Assembly (NCBI GenBank): GCA_012735145.1
Contig: JAAYIA010000027.1
Coordinates: 1 to 38,120, forward strand
Direction of reading: 5' to 3'
Length of the DNA stretch: 38,120 bases
Origin: Clostridiales bacterium
Lineage (GTDB): Bacteria > Bacillota > Clostridia > Peptostreptococcales > Anaerovoracaceae
Below the pieces are notes generated by a model. It did not search any database, was not told the DNA's origin, and worked only from the letters and a program-made list of their open reading frames with translations. A program made the translations under genes and the position numbers. This document shows positions 26,670-35,002 of the stretch, in pieces (positions within the stretch are counted from its first letter, which is position 1; every line of letters starts with the position of its first letter).

Positions 26670-28043
26670 ATGGCAAAGACTAAACTGAAAATCGGCGAAG
26701 AAAAGGACATTTTCCTGCATACTACAAAGGTAGAGAACCTGTTCATTAACGAGTTCCTTCCGGGTGCACCGGGAGACTATGTTAAAGTTTTTCTTTTTGG
26801 TCTAATGTATGCTCAATATAACCAAGAAGTTGGTAGAGGAAGGATGGCAAGAGCTCTAGGTATTTCAGAGGAGGATATTGTTCGAGCATGGCAGTACTGG
26901 GCAGATGAAGGAATTGTTACAATCACCAAGAGAGGTGAGGACGATAGTTATGAGATAGAGTATGTGAGACAGATTGATAATTTGTATGGACGGGGACTTT
27001 CCGATAAACAAAGAGATATTTCAGAAAAAGAGGAAATATCAGAGGAAGATAGTAATGCGGGTCTTATTGAGAAGCTTGTTAACAAGCAAATTAAATATAT
27101 CTTTGATAAATATCAGATGCAATCAGGCAGGATTATGACCCGCAAAGAAACAGAAAAGCTGACAGATGCAATAAAGGTATATGGTATCGAGCCTGATGTA
27201 CTCGCTTTTGCAATAGATTATTGTGCAGATCTTGATAAATATAGTGTAGATTATATATTCAAAGTTGCCCTGCGCTGGACGGAAGAGGGGTGTCGAGACA
27301 TCAGCCAGGTCAAAGAAAATCTCGACAGATATAGTAAACGGAATGCAGATTATGCCACAATTTTTAAAACCATGGGATTTACCAGATTACCGAATCCGGC
27401 GGATAGAGAGCTTATGAGTAGATGGTTCGATGAAATGGGATTTACAATCAAGGAAGTGATTGAAGCTTGCAAGGCTGCAGCCGGACTGAGAGAACCTAAT
27501 CTCAGATATGTAAACAAGGTTCTTGAGAACAAAATGCTTGAAAAAGGAGGCATTAAAACCTCACAAGATTACAAATCTTCACCTGCAAATACAAATTATT
27601 ATAAACAAAGACAGGATTCAGGTGAGGTTTCAAAAGCAAGAGTTAGCAAGAAAGTTCTAAGGGATTACTACGATTATCTTCGTAGCGAAGCAAGTAGATG
27701 TCTGGATGCAAGGATAGATGAAGTTTGTGCCAGGGTGCCGGAGATGAGGGAAATTTTTGCATCGGAAAATGCTTTTAGCCGAGAGCTTTTGAGCCTGCAG
27801 ATGGGTAAAGAAGGTATAGAGAAGAGGCAAGAACTTAGAAATAAAAGGAAATTGCTTGAGGAGAATAAGAAAGGGTTACTTAAAACAAAAGGTTATCCCG
27901 AAGATTACCTCGAGGAAAAATATAAATGTGATATTTGTAAAGACTCAGGATTTACAGATGAAGGAAGAGTATGTACTTGCAGTGAGCAACGTGCAGAAGA
28001 GGCTTATAGATGGATTCAAGAGACAAGCAGTCAAGAAAAGTAG
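26670..28043 (+). CDS. DnaD-domain primosome protein fused to a DnaC/DnaI-like N-terminal domain
   Basis: A 457-residue protein in three parts. Residues 1-95 are a DnaD-type winged-helix start (ENLFINEFLP, VFLFGLMYAQ). Two DnaD/DnaB_2 domains follow (about 133-218 and 224-294, the second with PNLRYVNKVLENKM). From about 325 the sequence resembles the N-terminal region of clostridial DnaC/DnaI helicase loaders: DYYDYLRSEASR, EVCARVPEM, then GYPEDYLEEKYKC and a zinc-binding Cys cluster in KCDICKDSG and VCTC. In loaders the AAA+ ATPase comes next; here the protein stops within about 20 residues, and no AAA+ sequence follows in any frame. DnaD links DnaA to helicase loading. The start is the ATG at 26670 with GAGGAG upstream. 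The zinc-region match is from memory of the family. Confidence 0.88.
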   Translation: MAKTKLKIGEEKDIFLHTTKVENLFINEFLPGAPGDYVKVFLFGLMYAQYNQEVGRGRMARALGISEEDIVRAWQYWADEGIVTITKRGEDDSYEIEYVRQIDNLYGRGLSDKQRDISEKEEISEEDSNAGLIEKLVNKQIKYIFDKYQMQSGRIMTRKETEKLTDAIKVYGIEPDVLAFAIDYCADLDKYSVDYIFKVALRWTEEGCRDISQVKENLDRYSKRNADYATIFKTMGFTRLPNPADRELMSRWFDEMGFTIKEVIEACKAAAGLREPNLRYVNKVLENKMLEKGGIKTSQDYKSSPANTNYYKQRQDSGEVSKARVSKKVLRDYYDYLRSEASRCLDARIDEVCARVPEMREIFASENAFSRELLSLQMGKEGIEKRQELRNKRKLLEENKKGLLKTKGYPEDYLEEKYKCDICKDSGFTDEGRVCTCSEQRAEEAYRWIQETSSQEK

Positions 28044-29956
28044 AAGAAAAAACAGAAGAAGCAAAAAGGGTAGAGGTTTATGTTGAAAGAGGAGAGGCTC
28101 CTCAAGATGACTACGATTTGGAGTTGATGAAAGAAGCCGCTGCCGTATATGCAAGATACCTTAAAGATAAAGGGCTAGAGCCGGGGGCAGCAACATTCAT
28201 TGAGCCGGAGCAGCTTAATGTTAACTTAAAAACAACAGAAGTCGAATATAAGGAGCCTGAGGTAGAAGAGCCGGAAGCTCAAGCTGGTGGAGACTTGAGA
28301 AGCGAAAAGGATGTTGAAGAACATCCGGAAAGAATAATAAAAGAACAACCCAATAAAGAAAAAAAGGTAAAAGCAGAGAAAAAAAGAAAGAAAGAAAAAT
28401 CTGTAAAAAACACGAAAGAAAAAATAAAGAGAAAAAAACCTAAAAAAGAGCGGAATGAAAAGCTGCAAAAGGAAGGTATTTTAGTCGAAAAAATCCTATC
28501 AGCGCCGATTGATATGCATGATAAGTTGCAGGTTAAACTTGATGGAGTTATATCAAGATTTGCGAGAGATTTCATTACGGAAACGCATAATATTATATCA
28601 ATATATAAAAACTCAAAAAAAGTCATAGGACGAGGAGTTCTTGTAATGGGATTGATATGTGCGTTTATTCTCGTATTGTTTGATAACTATACAGTATATG
28701 AGTATGCATATAATGGCAAAGTACTCGGTTATGTGGATAGCCAAGAAGATGTTACAGATATTCTGGATATAACAGGAGAAAAGCTCTCTGAAGCAAGAGA
28801 AAATGAAAAGGAAGTTAAGTTTGAAGCCAATGAAAATATCACATTTAATCTCGTAGATGGTAGAGAGAAAAGCACTGATGATTCTGATACGGCAGTGAAC
28901 AAGCTAATTTACATGACGGATATAGAAACGGAAGCCTTTGGAATTTATGATGGCGGCAATCTTGTTACAATCGTTGAGAGTAAAGTGGCAGCAGAAAAGC
29001 TCCTTGGACAGGCAATGAATATACTGAGTACCCCTGATACAGGGATGGAACTCCTGGAAGCGGAATTCAGCAATAGCCTTGATATACAGCCTATTAATGT
29101 ACTTCTCTTCAGTGTACAAAGCAATAATAAAGCGAAGAAACAGATGACGAAAGGCGGTGAAGCGGAGTTTTATCACATTGTAGAGGAAGGTGAAAGTTTG
29201 GATAGCCTTGAAACTACTTTTGGTGTAAATGCCGCTAATATATATGATGGAGAAAATAAGGAAGCAGTTTCGTTTGTAGAGCAGGGCGATAAGGTTTGCA
29301 TAAGAAAAGATATAAAACCTGTTAGCATTAAGATGGTAGAATCCGGAAAAATGAGAGAAAAAATAGAATACGAAACCATTAAGAAAAAATCCAAAGAATA
29401 CTATAAGGGAGATACTCACGTTGAGCAAAAAGGTATAGATGGAATACAAATATTTGAAGGAACTTTAACTAAAGTAGGAGGAGAAATTACAGATCGAAAG
29501 ACTGACAATATAGAAATTATTAGAGAGAAGCAGGATAAAATAATTCTTATTGGTACGGCGAAAAGACCTAAAACTGCACCGACAGGAACCTTTGCAATGC
29601 CGGTTAAAAGCTATGTACTATCATCCTATTTCGGACCAAGATGGGGAAGAATGCATACAGGTATTGATATGGCCAATTCAATGGGAACACCTATATATGC
29701 AAGTGACGGTGGTACCGTAATAAGGGCTGAGGACTATGGAGGGTATGGACTCTGTATAGATATTGACCATGAAAATGGGCGAGTAACAAGATACGGGCAC
29801 TGCAGCGCTTTGTTGGTAAATGCAGGAGACAAAGTATACCAAGGACAAAATATTGCTTTGATGGGTAATACCGGACGAAGCTTCGGATCTCATCTCCACT
29901 TCGAGATAATACTGAACGGTTCTCCGGTAGACCCATTGCCGTTACTAGGACTTTAG
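28010..29956 (+). CDS. Membrane-anchored M23 peptidoglycan endopeptidase with LysM and G5-like domains
   Basis: A 648-residue protein. Residues 1-200 form a charged, Lys/Glu-rich cytoplasmic region with a very basic stretch at 115-150. One membrane helix is at about 206-224. Outside are a helical/beta region (about 230-380), a LysM-like repeat (about 387-432, YHIVEEGESLDSLE), a G5-like domain (about 435-515) and a C-terminal LytM/M23 domain (about 538-640). Zinc and catalytic motifs are intact: H549-x3-D553 and H628-L-H630, so an active peptide-crosslink hydrolase is likely. I start at the ATG at 28010 with AGAGG upstream, overlapping the DnaD-like gene by 34 bases; Met40 (28127) is an alternative. 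A DivIC-like gene follows, pointing to a role at the division septum. Confidence 0.88.
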   Translation: MDSRDKQSRKVEEKTEEAKRVEVYVERGEAPQDDYDLELMKEAAAVYARYLKDKGLEPGAATFIEPEQLNVNLKTTEVEYKEPEVEEPEAQAGGDLRSEKDVEEHPERIIKEQPNKEKKVKAEKKRKKEKSVKNTKEKIKRKKPKKERNEKLQKEGILVEKILSAPIDMHDKLQVKLDGVISRFARDFITETHNIISIYKNSKKVIGRGVLVMGLICAFILVLFDNYTVYEYAYNGKVLGYVDSQEDVTDILDITGEKLSEARENEKEVKFEANENITFNLVDGREKSTDDSDTAVNKLIYMTDIETEAFGIYDGGNLVTIVESKVAAEKLLGQAMNILSTPDTGMELLEAEFSNSLDIQPINVLLFSVQSNNKAKKQMTKGGEAEFYHIVEEGESLDSLETTFGVNAANIYDGENKEAVSFVEQGDKVCIRKDIKPVSIKMVESGKMREKIEYETIKKKSKEYYKGDTHVEQKGIDGIQIFEGTLTKVGGEITDRKTDNIEIIREKQDKIILIGTAKRPKTAPTGTFAMPVKSYVLSSYFGPRWGRMHTGIDMANSMGTPIYASDGGTVIRAEDYGGYGLCIDIDHENGRVTRYGHCSALLVNAGDKVYQGQNIALMGNTGRSFGSHLHFEIILNGSPVDPLPLLGL

Positions 29957-29969
29957 GAAAGGTATTAAG

Positions 29970-30344
29970 TTGACAGGAAGAAACGCAAAGAACAAAAGCA
30001 TAAAAAGCGAAGGGCTTGCTGCAAGAATGACAGAAAAGAAAGAGAATGTCAGCAAGAAGCGTAAGAAAGTCGCTATAGTTATTGTGTGTGCTGTTTTGTT
30101 GGTGGGGGTTCTGTATGGAAGGAGTATAATAAAGCTCAAAGCAGAGAATGCGAAATTGCAGAAACAACAAGAAGAGCTGACAAAGCAGAGAAATGAAATA
30201 AAACAAGAACTTAAAGATGTTAACAGCAAGGAATACATCAAGGAAGAAGCGAGACGTCAATTGAGACTACTAAATCCTGGAGAAATAATGTTCCTTTTCA
30301 AAGACTCGGGAGAGAGTGACACCAAAGATAGCGGAAATCAATAA
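29970..30344 (+). CDS. DivIC/FtsB-like septum formation initiator
   Basis: A 124-residue bitopic protein. A basic cytoplasmic start of about 34 residues is followed by one membrane helix (about 34-50, VAIVIVCAVLLVGVLYG). An extracellular coiled coil comes next (about 52-92, rich in Leu, Lys, Glu and Gln), then the FtsB/DivIC-family block YIKEEARRQLRLLNPGE. The family stabilises FtsL/DivIB and the septal synthase complex. The start is TTG at 29970, with GGAAAGG about 8 bases upstream. The stop overlaps the rnmV ATG as TAATG. The M23 peptidase gene ends 13 bases before it. Confidence 0.9.
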   Translation: MTGRNAKNKSIKSEGLAARMTEKKENVSKKRKKVAIVIVCAVLLVGVLYGRSIIKLKAENAKLQKQQEELTKQRNEIKQELKDVNSKEYIKEEARRQLRLLNPGEIMFLFKDSGESDTKDSGNQ

Positions 30345-30940
30345 TGTGTGAAGACTATAAGAAGCTTAAAATTAGCCAGGCAATCGTCGTAGAAGGAAGA
30401 GATGATGTCGATGCTGTATCTCAAGCATGTGATGCCCTTATAATACCAACCCATGGCTTTGGCATAACCTCTGAAACCCTGGAAGTTATCAAAAAGGCAT
30501 ATGAGGAAAAAGGAATTATTATACTTACCGATCCGGATTCTGCCGGAGAGGAAATCAGGAAGAAATTGACTGAGAGATTCCCAAAAGCTTTACAGGCCTA
30601 TGTGCAACGAGAAGACGCTCTTGCAGGGAAAGATATAGGGGTTGAGAATTCCAATAAAGAAATAATTATCGAATCGATTATTAAGGCTATAGATATGGCA
30701 GTAAGGCTTACAACTCAAGAATTACCGGTGATGCATCACGTTACTATGAATGATTTGGTTGTCTTGGGACTGGCAGGAGAGGAATACTCATCCAAGTTAA
30801 GAAGCAAGGTTTGCGGAAGGCTTGGAATAGGATATGGAAATACAAAAACTATGTTAAAGAAGCTGAGAGGCTTCGGAATCGGAAAGGATGAGCTTGAAGA
30901 AGCAGTCAGGGAAAGCAAAAAAAGAGAAGACTTTCGATAA
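30344..30940 (+). CDS. rnmV: Ribonuclease M5
   Basis: A 198-residue Toprim nuclease that matures 5S rRNA precursors in low-GC Gram-positives. The Toprim Glu is in VVEGRDDV, and LTDPDSAGEEIRKK gives the DxD motif. The C-terminal part has RLGIGYGNTKTMLKKLRGFGI, typical of RnmV. Length fits. The ATG overlaps the preceding stop (TAATG). rsmA follows with a long overlap, the rnmV-rsmA pairing found in Firmicutes. No 5S gene is in the window. Confidence 0.96.
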   Translation: MCEDYKKLKISQAIVVEGRDDVDAVSQACDALIIPTHGFGITSETLEVIKKAYEEKGIIILTDPDSAGEEIRKKLTERFPKALQAYVQREDALAGKDIGVENSNKEIIIESIIKAIDMAVRLTTQELPVMHHVTMNDLVVLGLAGEEYSSKLRSKVCGRLGIGYGNTKTMLKKLRGFGIGKDELEEAVRESKKREDFR

Positions 30941-31790
30941 GTCCGGAAGAGCGAAAACAAATAGATTGTCGGGAAGTATTAAGCCACAGAAGAGTCTTGG
31001 TCAGAATTTTCTCGTAGACGAAGGCGTGGTTGAGGCTATAATTGAAGGCAGCAATGTCAATCAAAATAGCCTCGTCATTGAGATTGGTCCCGGGACGGGC
31101 GTTTTGACTTGTCCTCTGGCAGACAGGGCAGGCAAAGTAATAGCAATTGAACTCGATGAGAGGATGATATCACCACTGCGAGTAAAAACTTTCAGCTACG
31201 GAAATGTTTCAATAATACACGAAGATATTCTTAAAGTTGATTTGAATAAATTGATAGAAGAAGAACTTCAGGTAGGCAACTTAAACAATGTAAGAGTGGT
31301 TGGTAACCTACCTTACTATATAACAACACCAATTATTATGAAGCTTTTAGAGTCCAATTTAAATGTTGATAGCATAACTGCTATGATGCAAAAGGAAGTT
31401 GGCGATAGAATTGCTGCAGAGCCGGGAACAAAGCTTGCCGGTGCGATAACGTACTCGGTGAATTATTATGCCGAGGTTACGAAAGTTATTGATGTAGAAA
31501 GAGAAAGCTTTTTTCCTATACCAAAAGTGGATTCTGTTGTCCTAAGAATGGATTTGCGTAAAGGAAAAGCTGTTCATGTGACTGATGAAACCTTTTTATT
31601 CAAATGTATTAAAGCAGGGTTTTCTCAGAGAAGAAAAACTCTGCTGAATTCCTTGACCGCCTTAGAAAATTACAAAAAAAATGAAATAGAAAAAGCCCTC
31701 ACGCTTGCGGGGATAGAAAAAAATCGCAGAGCGGAGAGCTTAAGTATGGAGGAATTTGCCTCTTTGGCAAAAGTCCTTCAGGAGGAATAA
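30888..31790 (+). CDS. rsmA: 16S rRNA dimethyladenosine transferase RsmA (KsgA)
   Basis: A 300-residue enzyme that dimethylates two adjacent adenines near the 3' end of 16S rRNA. Motifs are KPQKSLGQNFLVD, the SAM-binding IEIGPGTGVLT, IELDERM and the catalytic VGNLPYYITTPI; FFPIPKVDSVVLRM and GFSQRRKTLLNSL follow. The start is uncertain. The ATG at 30888 overlaps rnmV by 53 bases and has GGAAAGG too close. An in-frame TTG at 30966 would give a shorter protein beginning just before SGSIKPQKSLG. The family core is intact either way. The next gene starts one base after its stop. Confidence 0.94.
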   Translation: MSLKKQSGKAKKEKTFDKSGRAKTNRLSGSIKPQKSLGQNFLVDEGVVEAIIEGSNVNQNSLVIEIGPGTGVLTCPLADRAGKVIAIELDERMISPLRVKTFSYGNVSIIHEDILKVDLNKLIEEELQVGNLNNVRVVGNLPYYITTPIIMKLLESNLNVDSITAMMQKEVGDRIAAEPGTKLAGAITYSVNYYAEVTKVIDVERESFFPIPKVDSVVLRMDLRKGKAVHVTDETFLFKCIKAGFSQRRKTLLNSLTALENYKKNEIEKALTLAGIEKNRRAESLSMEEFASLAKVLQEE

Positions 31791-31791
31791 T

Positions 31792-33891
31792 TTGTTAGAT
31801 AAGATAAAACGCATACCTGCATTGTTTCTTTTGATGCTGAAGAGAATAGGACAAAGACTGAGAAAGGTTTTTCTCAAGATATTTCCGAGAAGAGCAGCAA
31901 AATATTTTGATGCGGATCTTCACGAAGTAAAATATATATTTTTGATGCTGTTGTATGCTTTTGTTATAAATCTTTATATTGAGTGGATAGCAAGACTCAC
32001 GACAGGTTTTTTTGAGGGGTTACTGTGGATGCTTAGGCATCCTCTAATCTTCTCTTATAATATGTTGATTATTTTCTGCACTATGACATTAGCTCTATTA
32101 TTTAAGAGAAGACGATTTGCATGGTTTATGATTTCTCTTGCTTGGATTCTTATTGGAACGGCGAATGGCATTATTAAGTTATCAAGAATGACACCTTTTA
32201 CCCTCTACGATATGCAAAATCTTAAAGATGGACTTACCATTGCAACGACATATTATGCAATCTGGACACTAGTACTAATAGCTGCAGGAATTATAGCCGG
32301 GATTTTCGCAATAGTGCTTATCTTTCTAAGAAGCGAGAAATGGAGAAATATTAAATACTCCAAGAGCATATCTGCGATACTTCTAACAATCATCGTAACC
32401 GCAGGAGCAACCTATGCAGGACTTCAGACGGGAATGATTGGAAGCTTTTTTGCGAATCTTAGTTATGCTTATAGAGATTACGGGGTTCCTTATTGTTTTA
32501 TTGCAACATCTGTAAATTCGGGAATATCCAAACCTCAAGGATACTCCGAGGAAATGATAACCAAAATTTTGAAGGAAAACACCAAAAAAGGAACGCATAC
32601 TCAACTTATCACAGAAAATGATAGTAAAGAACATCCAAATATTATTGTGCTTCAAATGGAATCATTTACCGTCGCACAAGACTACAATCACATTAGCGTT
32701 GATAAGGACCCAACCCCTGTATTCAATGAATTATCTCAAAATTATACTTCTGGATGGTTCAGTGTTCCTGCATGCGGAGCAGGCACTGCGAATACTGAAT
32801 TTGAAGTTTTAACAGGCATAAGCGCAAGATACTTTGGCCCCGGAGAATATCCATATAAGGGTAAGTTAAGAGAGCAGGCACTAGAATCAATGGCTTATGT
32901 CACGAAGAATCATGGATATGTAACGAGTGCACTACATAATCACAGAGCTCTTTTTTATAACAGAAACGAAGTATATGCAAATCTTGGGTTTGATACTTTT
33001 ACCTCAGTTGAGTACATGAATGATGTATCATTTACTCCAACAAATTGGTGTAAGGACGAGGTTCTGACAAAAGAAATAATGGATATAATGACGAGCACAA
33101 AAGAGAGAGATTTTATGCACGTGGTTTCTGTGGAAGGTCACGGTCAATATCCTGCGGAGCAGGTGTTCAAGAATCCTTATACAACTGTGAAGGCAAAAAA
33201 CGATGAAACCAAGTGGAAATATGAGTATTATCTTAATGAGTGCCATGAAATGGATAAATTCATCGGAGATCTTATAGATGAGATAGAGAAAGCCGGAGAA
33301 CCGACGGTGATGTTGATTTATGGTGATCATATACCTGCACTTGATGTAACAGAAGATATTTATGATGCTCCCGATTTGTATAGCACCAGATATGTTATAT
33401 GGGACAATATAGGTCTGAAAAAGACAGACAAAGATATAGCTGCTTATCAGAGCGGAGCAGAGCTTCTAGAAGACGCAGGCTTAGCGAACGAAGGAATTAT
33501 CTTCGATTACCAGCAGACCACAAGTAGTAAGAATAAACAATATCAAAATCAACTTGAAGCTCTTGCCTATGATATGATGTATGGAAAAGAATATGTTTCC
33601 CAAGGTAAGAACTTAGTGAAGCCTACGGATATGAAAATGGGTCATAGGCAGATTCTAATTAAAGATGTTATCAAGATTGGAAACAAGTACTACATTAGGG
33701 GCAAGAATTTTACAGAAAGATCGATAATAAGCATGGATGGAAAGCAATTAAAAACAGTATATCTGTCACCAACGCTTCTTGCACTCAATGAAAAGATCTC
33801 AATCGAAGATGTTAACCTACTCGAGGTCAGCCAAGTAGACAAATCAGAGGACGAAGTACTGACGACGGTAGGAGCAAATGAGGAGCTCTAG
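31792..33891 (+). CDS. LtaS-type membrane sulfatase / phosphoglycerol transferase
   Basis: A 699-residue protein with five predicted membrane helices (about 47-68, 80-104, 108-127, 152-180, 193-213) and an extracellular alkaline-phosphatase-superfamily domain. NIIVLQMESF carries the metal-binding Glu, and GAGTANTEFEVLTG carries the likely nucleophilic Thr, as in LTA synthases. Later metal ligands are in HVVSVEGHG and LIYGDHIPAL. About 100 C-terminal residues form an extra domain after the catalytic part. The family transfers glycerol-phosphate from phosphatidylglycerol onto lipids or glycans; the product here cannot be told. I start at TTG 31792 with GGAGGA 5 bases upstream, one base after rsmA. 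An in-frame TTG at 31756 has a ribosome site too close. Confidence 0.9.
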   Translation: MLDKIKRIPALFLLMLKRIGQRLRKVFLKIFPRRAAKYFDADLHEVKYIFLMLLYAFVINLYIEWIARLTTGFFEGLLWMLRHPLIFSYNMLIIFCTMTLALLFKRRRFAWFMISLAWILIGTANGIIKLSRMTPFTLYDMQNLKDGLTIATTYYAIWTLVLIAAGIIAGIFAIVLIFLRSEKWRNIKYSKSISAILLTIIVTAGATYAGLQTGMIGSFFANLSYAYRDYGVPYCFIATSVNSGISKPQGYSEEMITKILKENTKKGTHTQLITENDSKEHPNIIVLQMESFTVAQDYNHISVDKDPTPVFNELSQNYTSGWFSVPACGAGTANTEFEVLTGISARYFGPGEYPYKGKLREQALESMAYVTKNHGYVTSALHNHRALFYNRNEVYANLGFDTFTSVEYMNDVSFTPTNWCKDEVLTKEIMDIMTSTKERDFMHVVSVEGHGQYPAEQVFKNPYTTVKAKNDETKWKYEYYLNECHEMDKFIGDLIDEIEKAGEPTVMLIYGDHIPALDVTEDIYDAPDLYSTRYVIWDNIGLKKTDKDIAAYQSGAELLEDAGLANEGIIFDYQQTTSSKNKQYQNQLEALAYDMMYGKEYVSQGKNLVKPTDMKMGHRQILIKDVIKIGNKYYIRGKNFTERSIISMDGKQLKTVYLSPTLLALNEKISIEDVNLLEVSQVDKSEDEVLTTVGANEEL

Positions 33892-33897
33892 ACGATA

Positions 33898-34950
33898 TTA
33901 AAATGCTAGTTTAATAAATTCGCTTAGATGTATAACTTTAAGCGGACGCATTATGCACTCACCTATATCAATAGGGACAAGGATTTGAATAACACCACTC
34001 CTGATTCTTTTATCACGCATAATATAAGGAATTAAATCCTCGAATCGGTAAGGTTCTTCAATATCGAAATCAAATTCTCGCAAGAGATCGGTTATTGCAT
34101 TGTATGTACGAAGAGAGGTATATCCTGCGAATGCACAGGCACGAGTTTCAAGAGCGAGTCCATAAGATACAGCTATTCCATGAGAGATATGGTAATCACT
34201 ATAAGCTTCTATAGCGTGTCCGATAAGATGTCCGAGATTAAGGTATTGCCTAAAAGACTGATCGTTTTCATCCATCTCTATAATGGATTTCTTTATTCTG
34301 ATAGAATGACTAATAACATCAGAGTAGTCGTTATAGATAATAGCCTGACGTAGACTATTAATAATTTCATTACCACTAAGGATACCGTATTTAAGGATTT
34401 CGGCATATCCGTCAAGCTTTGAATTATTGGAAAGCGTGGCCATAACTGCAGGATCACAAATAACTAGGGAAGGGTTTCGTATAGTACCGACTTGGTTCTT
34501 TGCAGTTGGAAGATTGATTGCATTTTTCCCCCCTATAGAGGAATCGACAGCGGCAAGAAGAGTTGTCGGAATTTGAACAAACTGTGTACCACGACGATAA
34601 GTTGAAGCCACAAAACCAGCAAGATCACCGATAACACCTCCGCCAAGAGCGATAATAATATCAGAGGAAGAAAACTCGCTTTTGGCGAGAACCTCAAGAA
34701 GAAAAATATAATTTTCAACATCCTTGGAAAGCTCTCCAGCGGGAAGAACAATATCAACTATTTCATAACCAACCTCTCTCAGAGAATCAGCCAAGGTATT
34801 TAGATACAGACCACCTACATTGGCATCCGTTACGATAAGAGCTTTTTCTCCACCTATTTTGTTGGAAAGCAACTCTCCGGCTAAGGATAGAATATCCTGC
34901 TGTATTATAACCTCGTAAGAACTAGATCCATGAATGGTAATTTTATTCAT
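33898..34950 (-). CDS. aroB: 3-dehydroquinate synthase
   Basis: A 350-residue NAD- and zinc-dependent enzyme, the second step of the shikimate pathway. Landmarks are LPAGELSKD, GGGVIGDLAGF, RRGTQFVQIPTTLLAAVDSSIGGK with KNQVGT, the metal-binding YAEILKYGIL, NLGHLIGHAIE and the His in ISHGIAV, and RDKR. The start is the ATG at 34950 with AAAGG upstream; the frame is open further, but that part is antisense to rho. It is the only minus-strand gene of the right arm, without other aro genes nearby. It converges on the LtaS-like gene with 6 bases between stops, and no hairpin terminator fits there. Confidence 0.96.
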   Translation of the reverse strand: MNKITIHGSSSYEVIIQQDILSLAGELLSNKIGGEKALIVTDANVGGLYLNTLADSLREVGYEIVDIVLPAGELSKDVENYIFLLEVLAKSEFSSSDIIIALGGGVIGDLAGFVASTYRRGTQFVQIPTTLLAAVDSSIGGKNAINLPTAKNQVGTIRNPSLVICDPAVMATLSNNSKLDGYAEILKYGILSGNEIINSLRQAIIYNDYSDVISHSIRIKKSIIEMDENDQSFRQYLNLGHLIGHAIEAYSDYHISHGIAVSYGLALETRACAFAGYTSLRTYNAITDLLREFDFDIEEPYRFEDLIPYIMRDKRIRSGVIQILVPIDIGECIMRPLKVIHLSEFIKLAF

Positions 34951-34981
34951 TTCGATACACCTTTCTATATTTATCAAAGCC

Positions 34982-34990
34982 ATTTTATCA
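34982..34990 (-). promoter_or_regulatory. aroB extended -10 overlapping the rho ribosome-site region
   Basis: The minus strand reads TGATAAAAT (34990-34982), placing the aroB start near 34975. The rho Shine-Dalgarno AGGAGGA (about 34992-34998) is adjacent on the other strand. The whole aroB-rho gap is 52 bases, so a promoter for rho would lie partly within aroB; I cannot pick one out. Confidence 0.45.
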
Positions 34991-35002
34991 CAGGAGGACA
35001 CA

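Noticed and set aside
34150-34200. AroB reads HGIAV where E. coli has HGEAV
   Set aside because: The metal-binding His is kept, and I recall other clostridial AroBs with a non-Glu residue here, so it is not evidence of inactivity.
34934-35002. Hydrophobic N-terminal extension of Rho that could look like a signal anchor
   Set aside because: It is antisense to aroB; AGGAGGA sits directly before the ATG at 35003.
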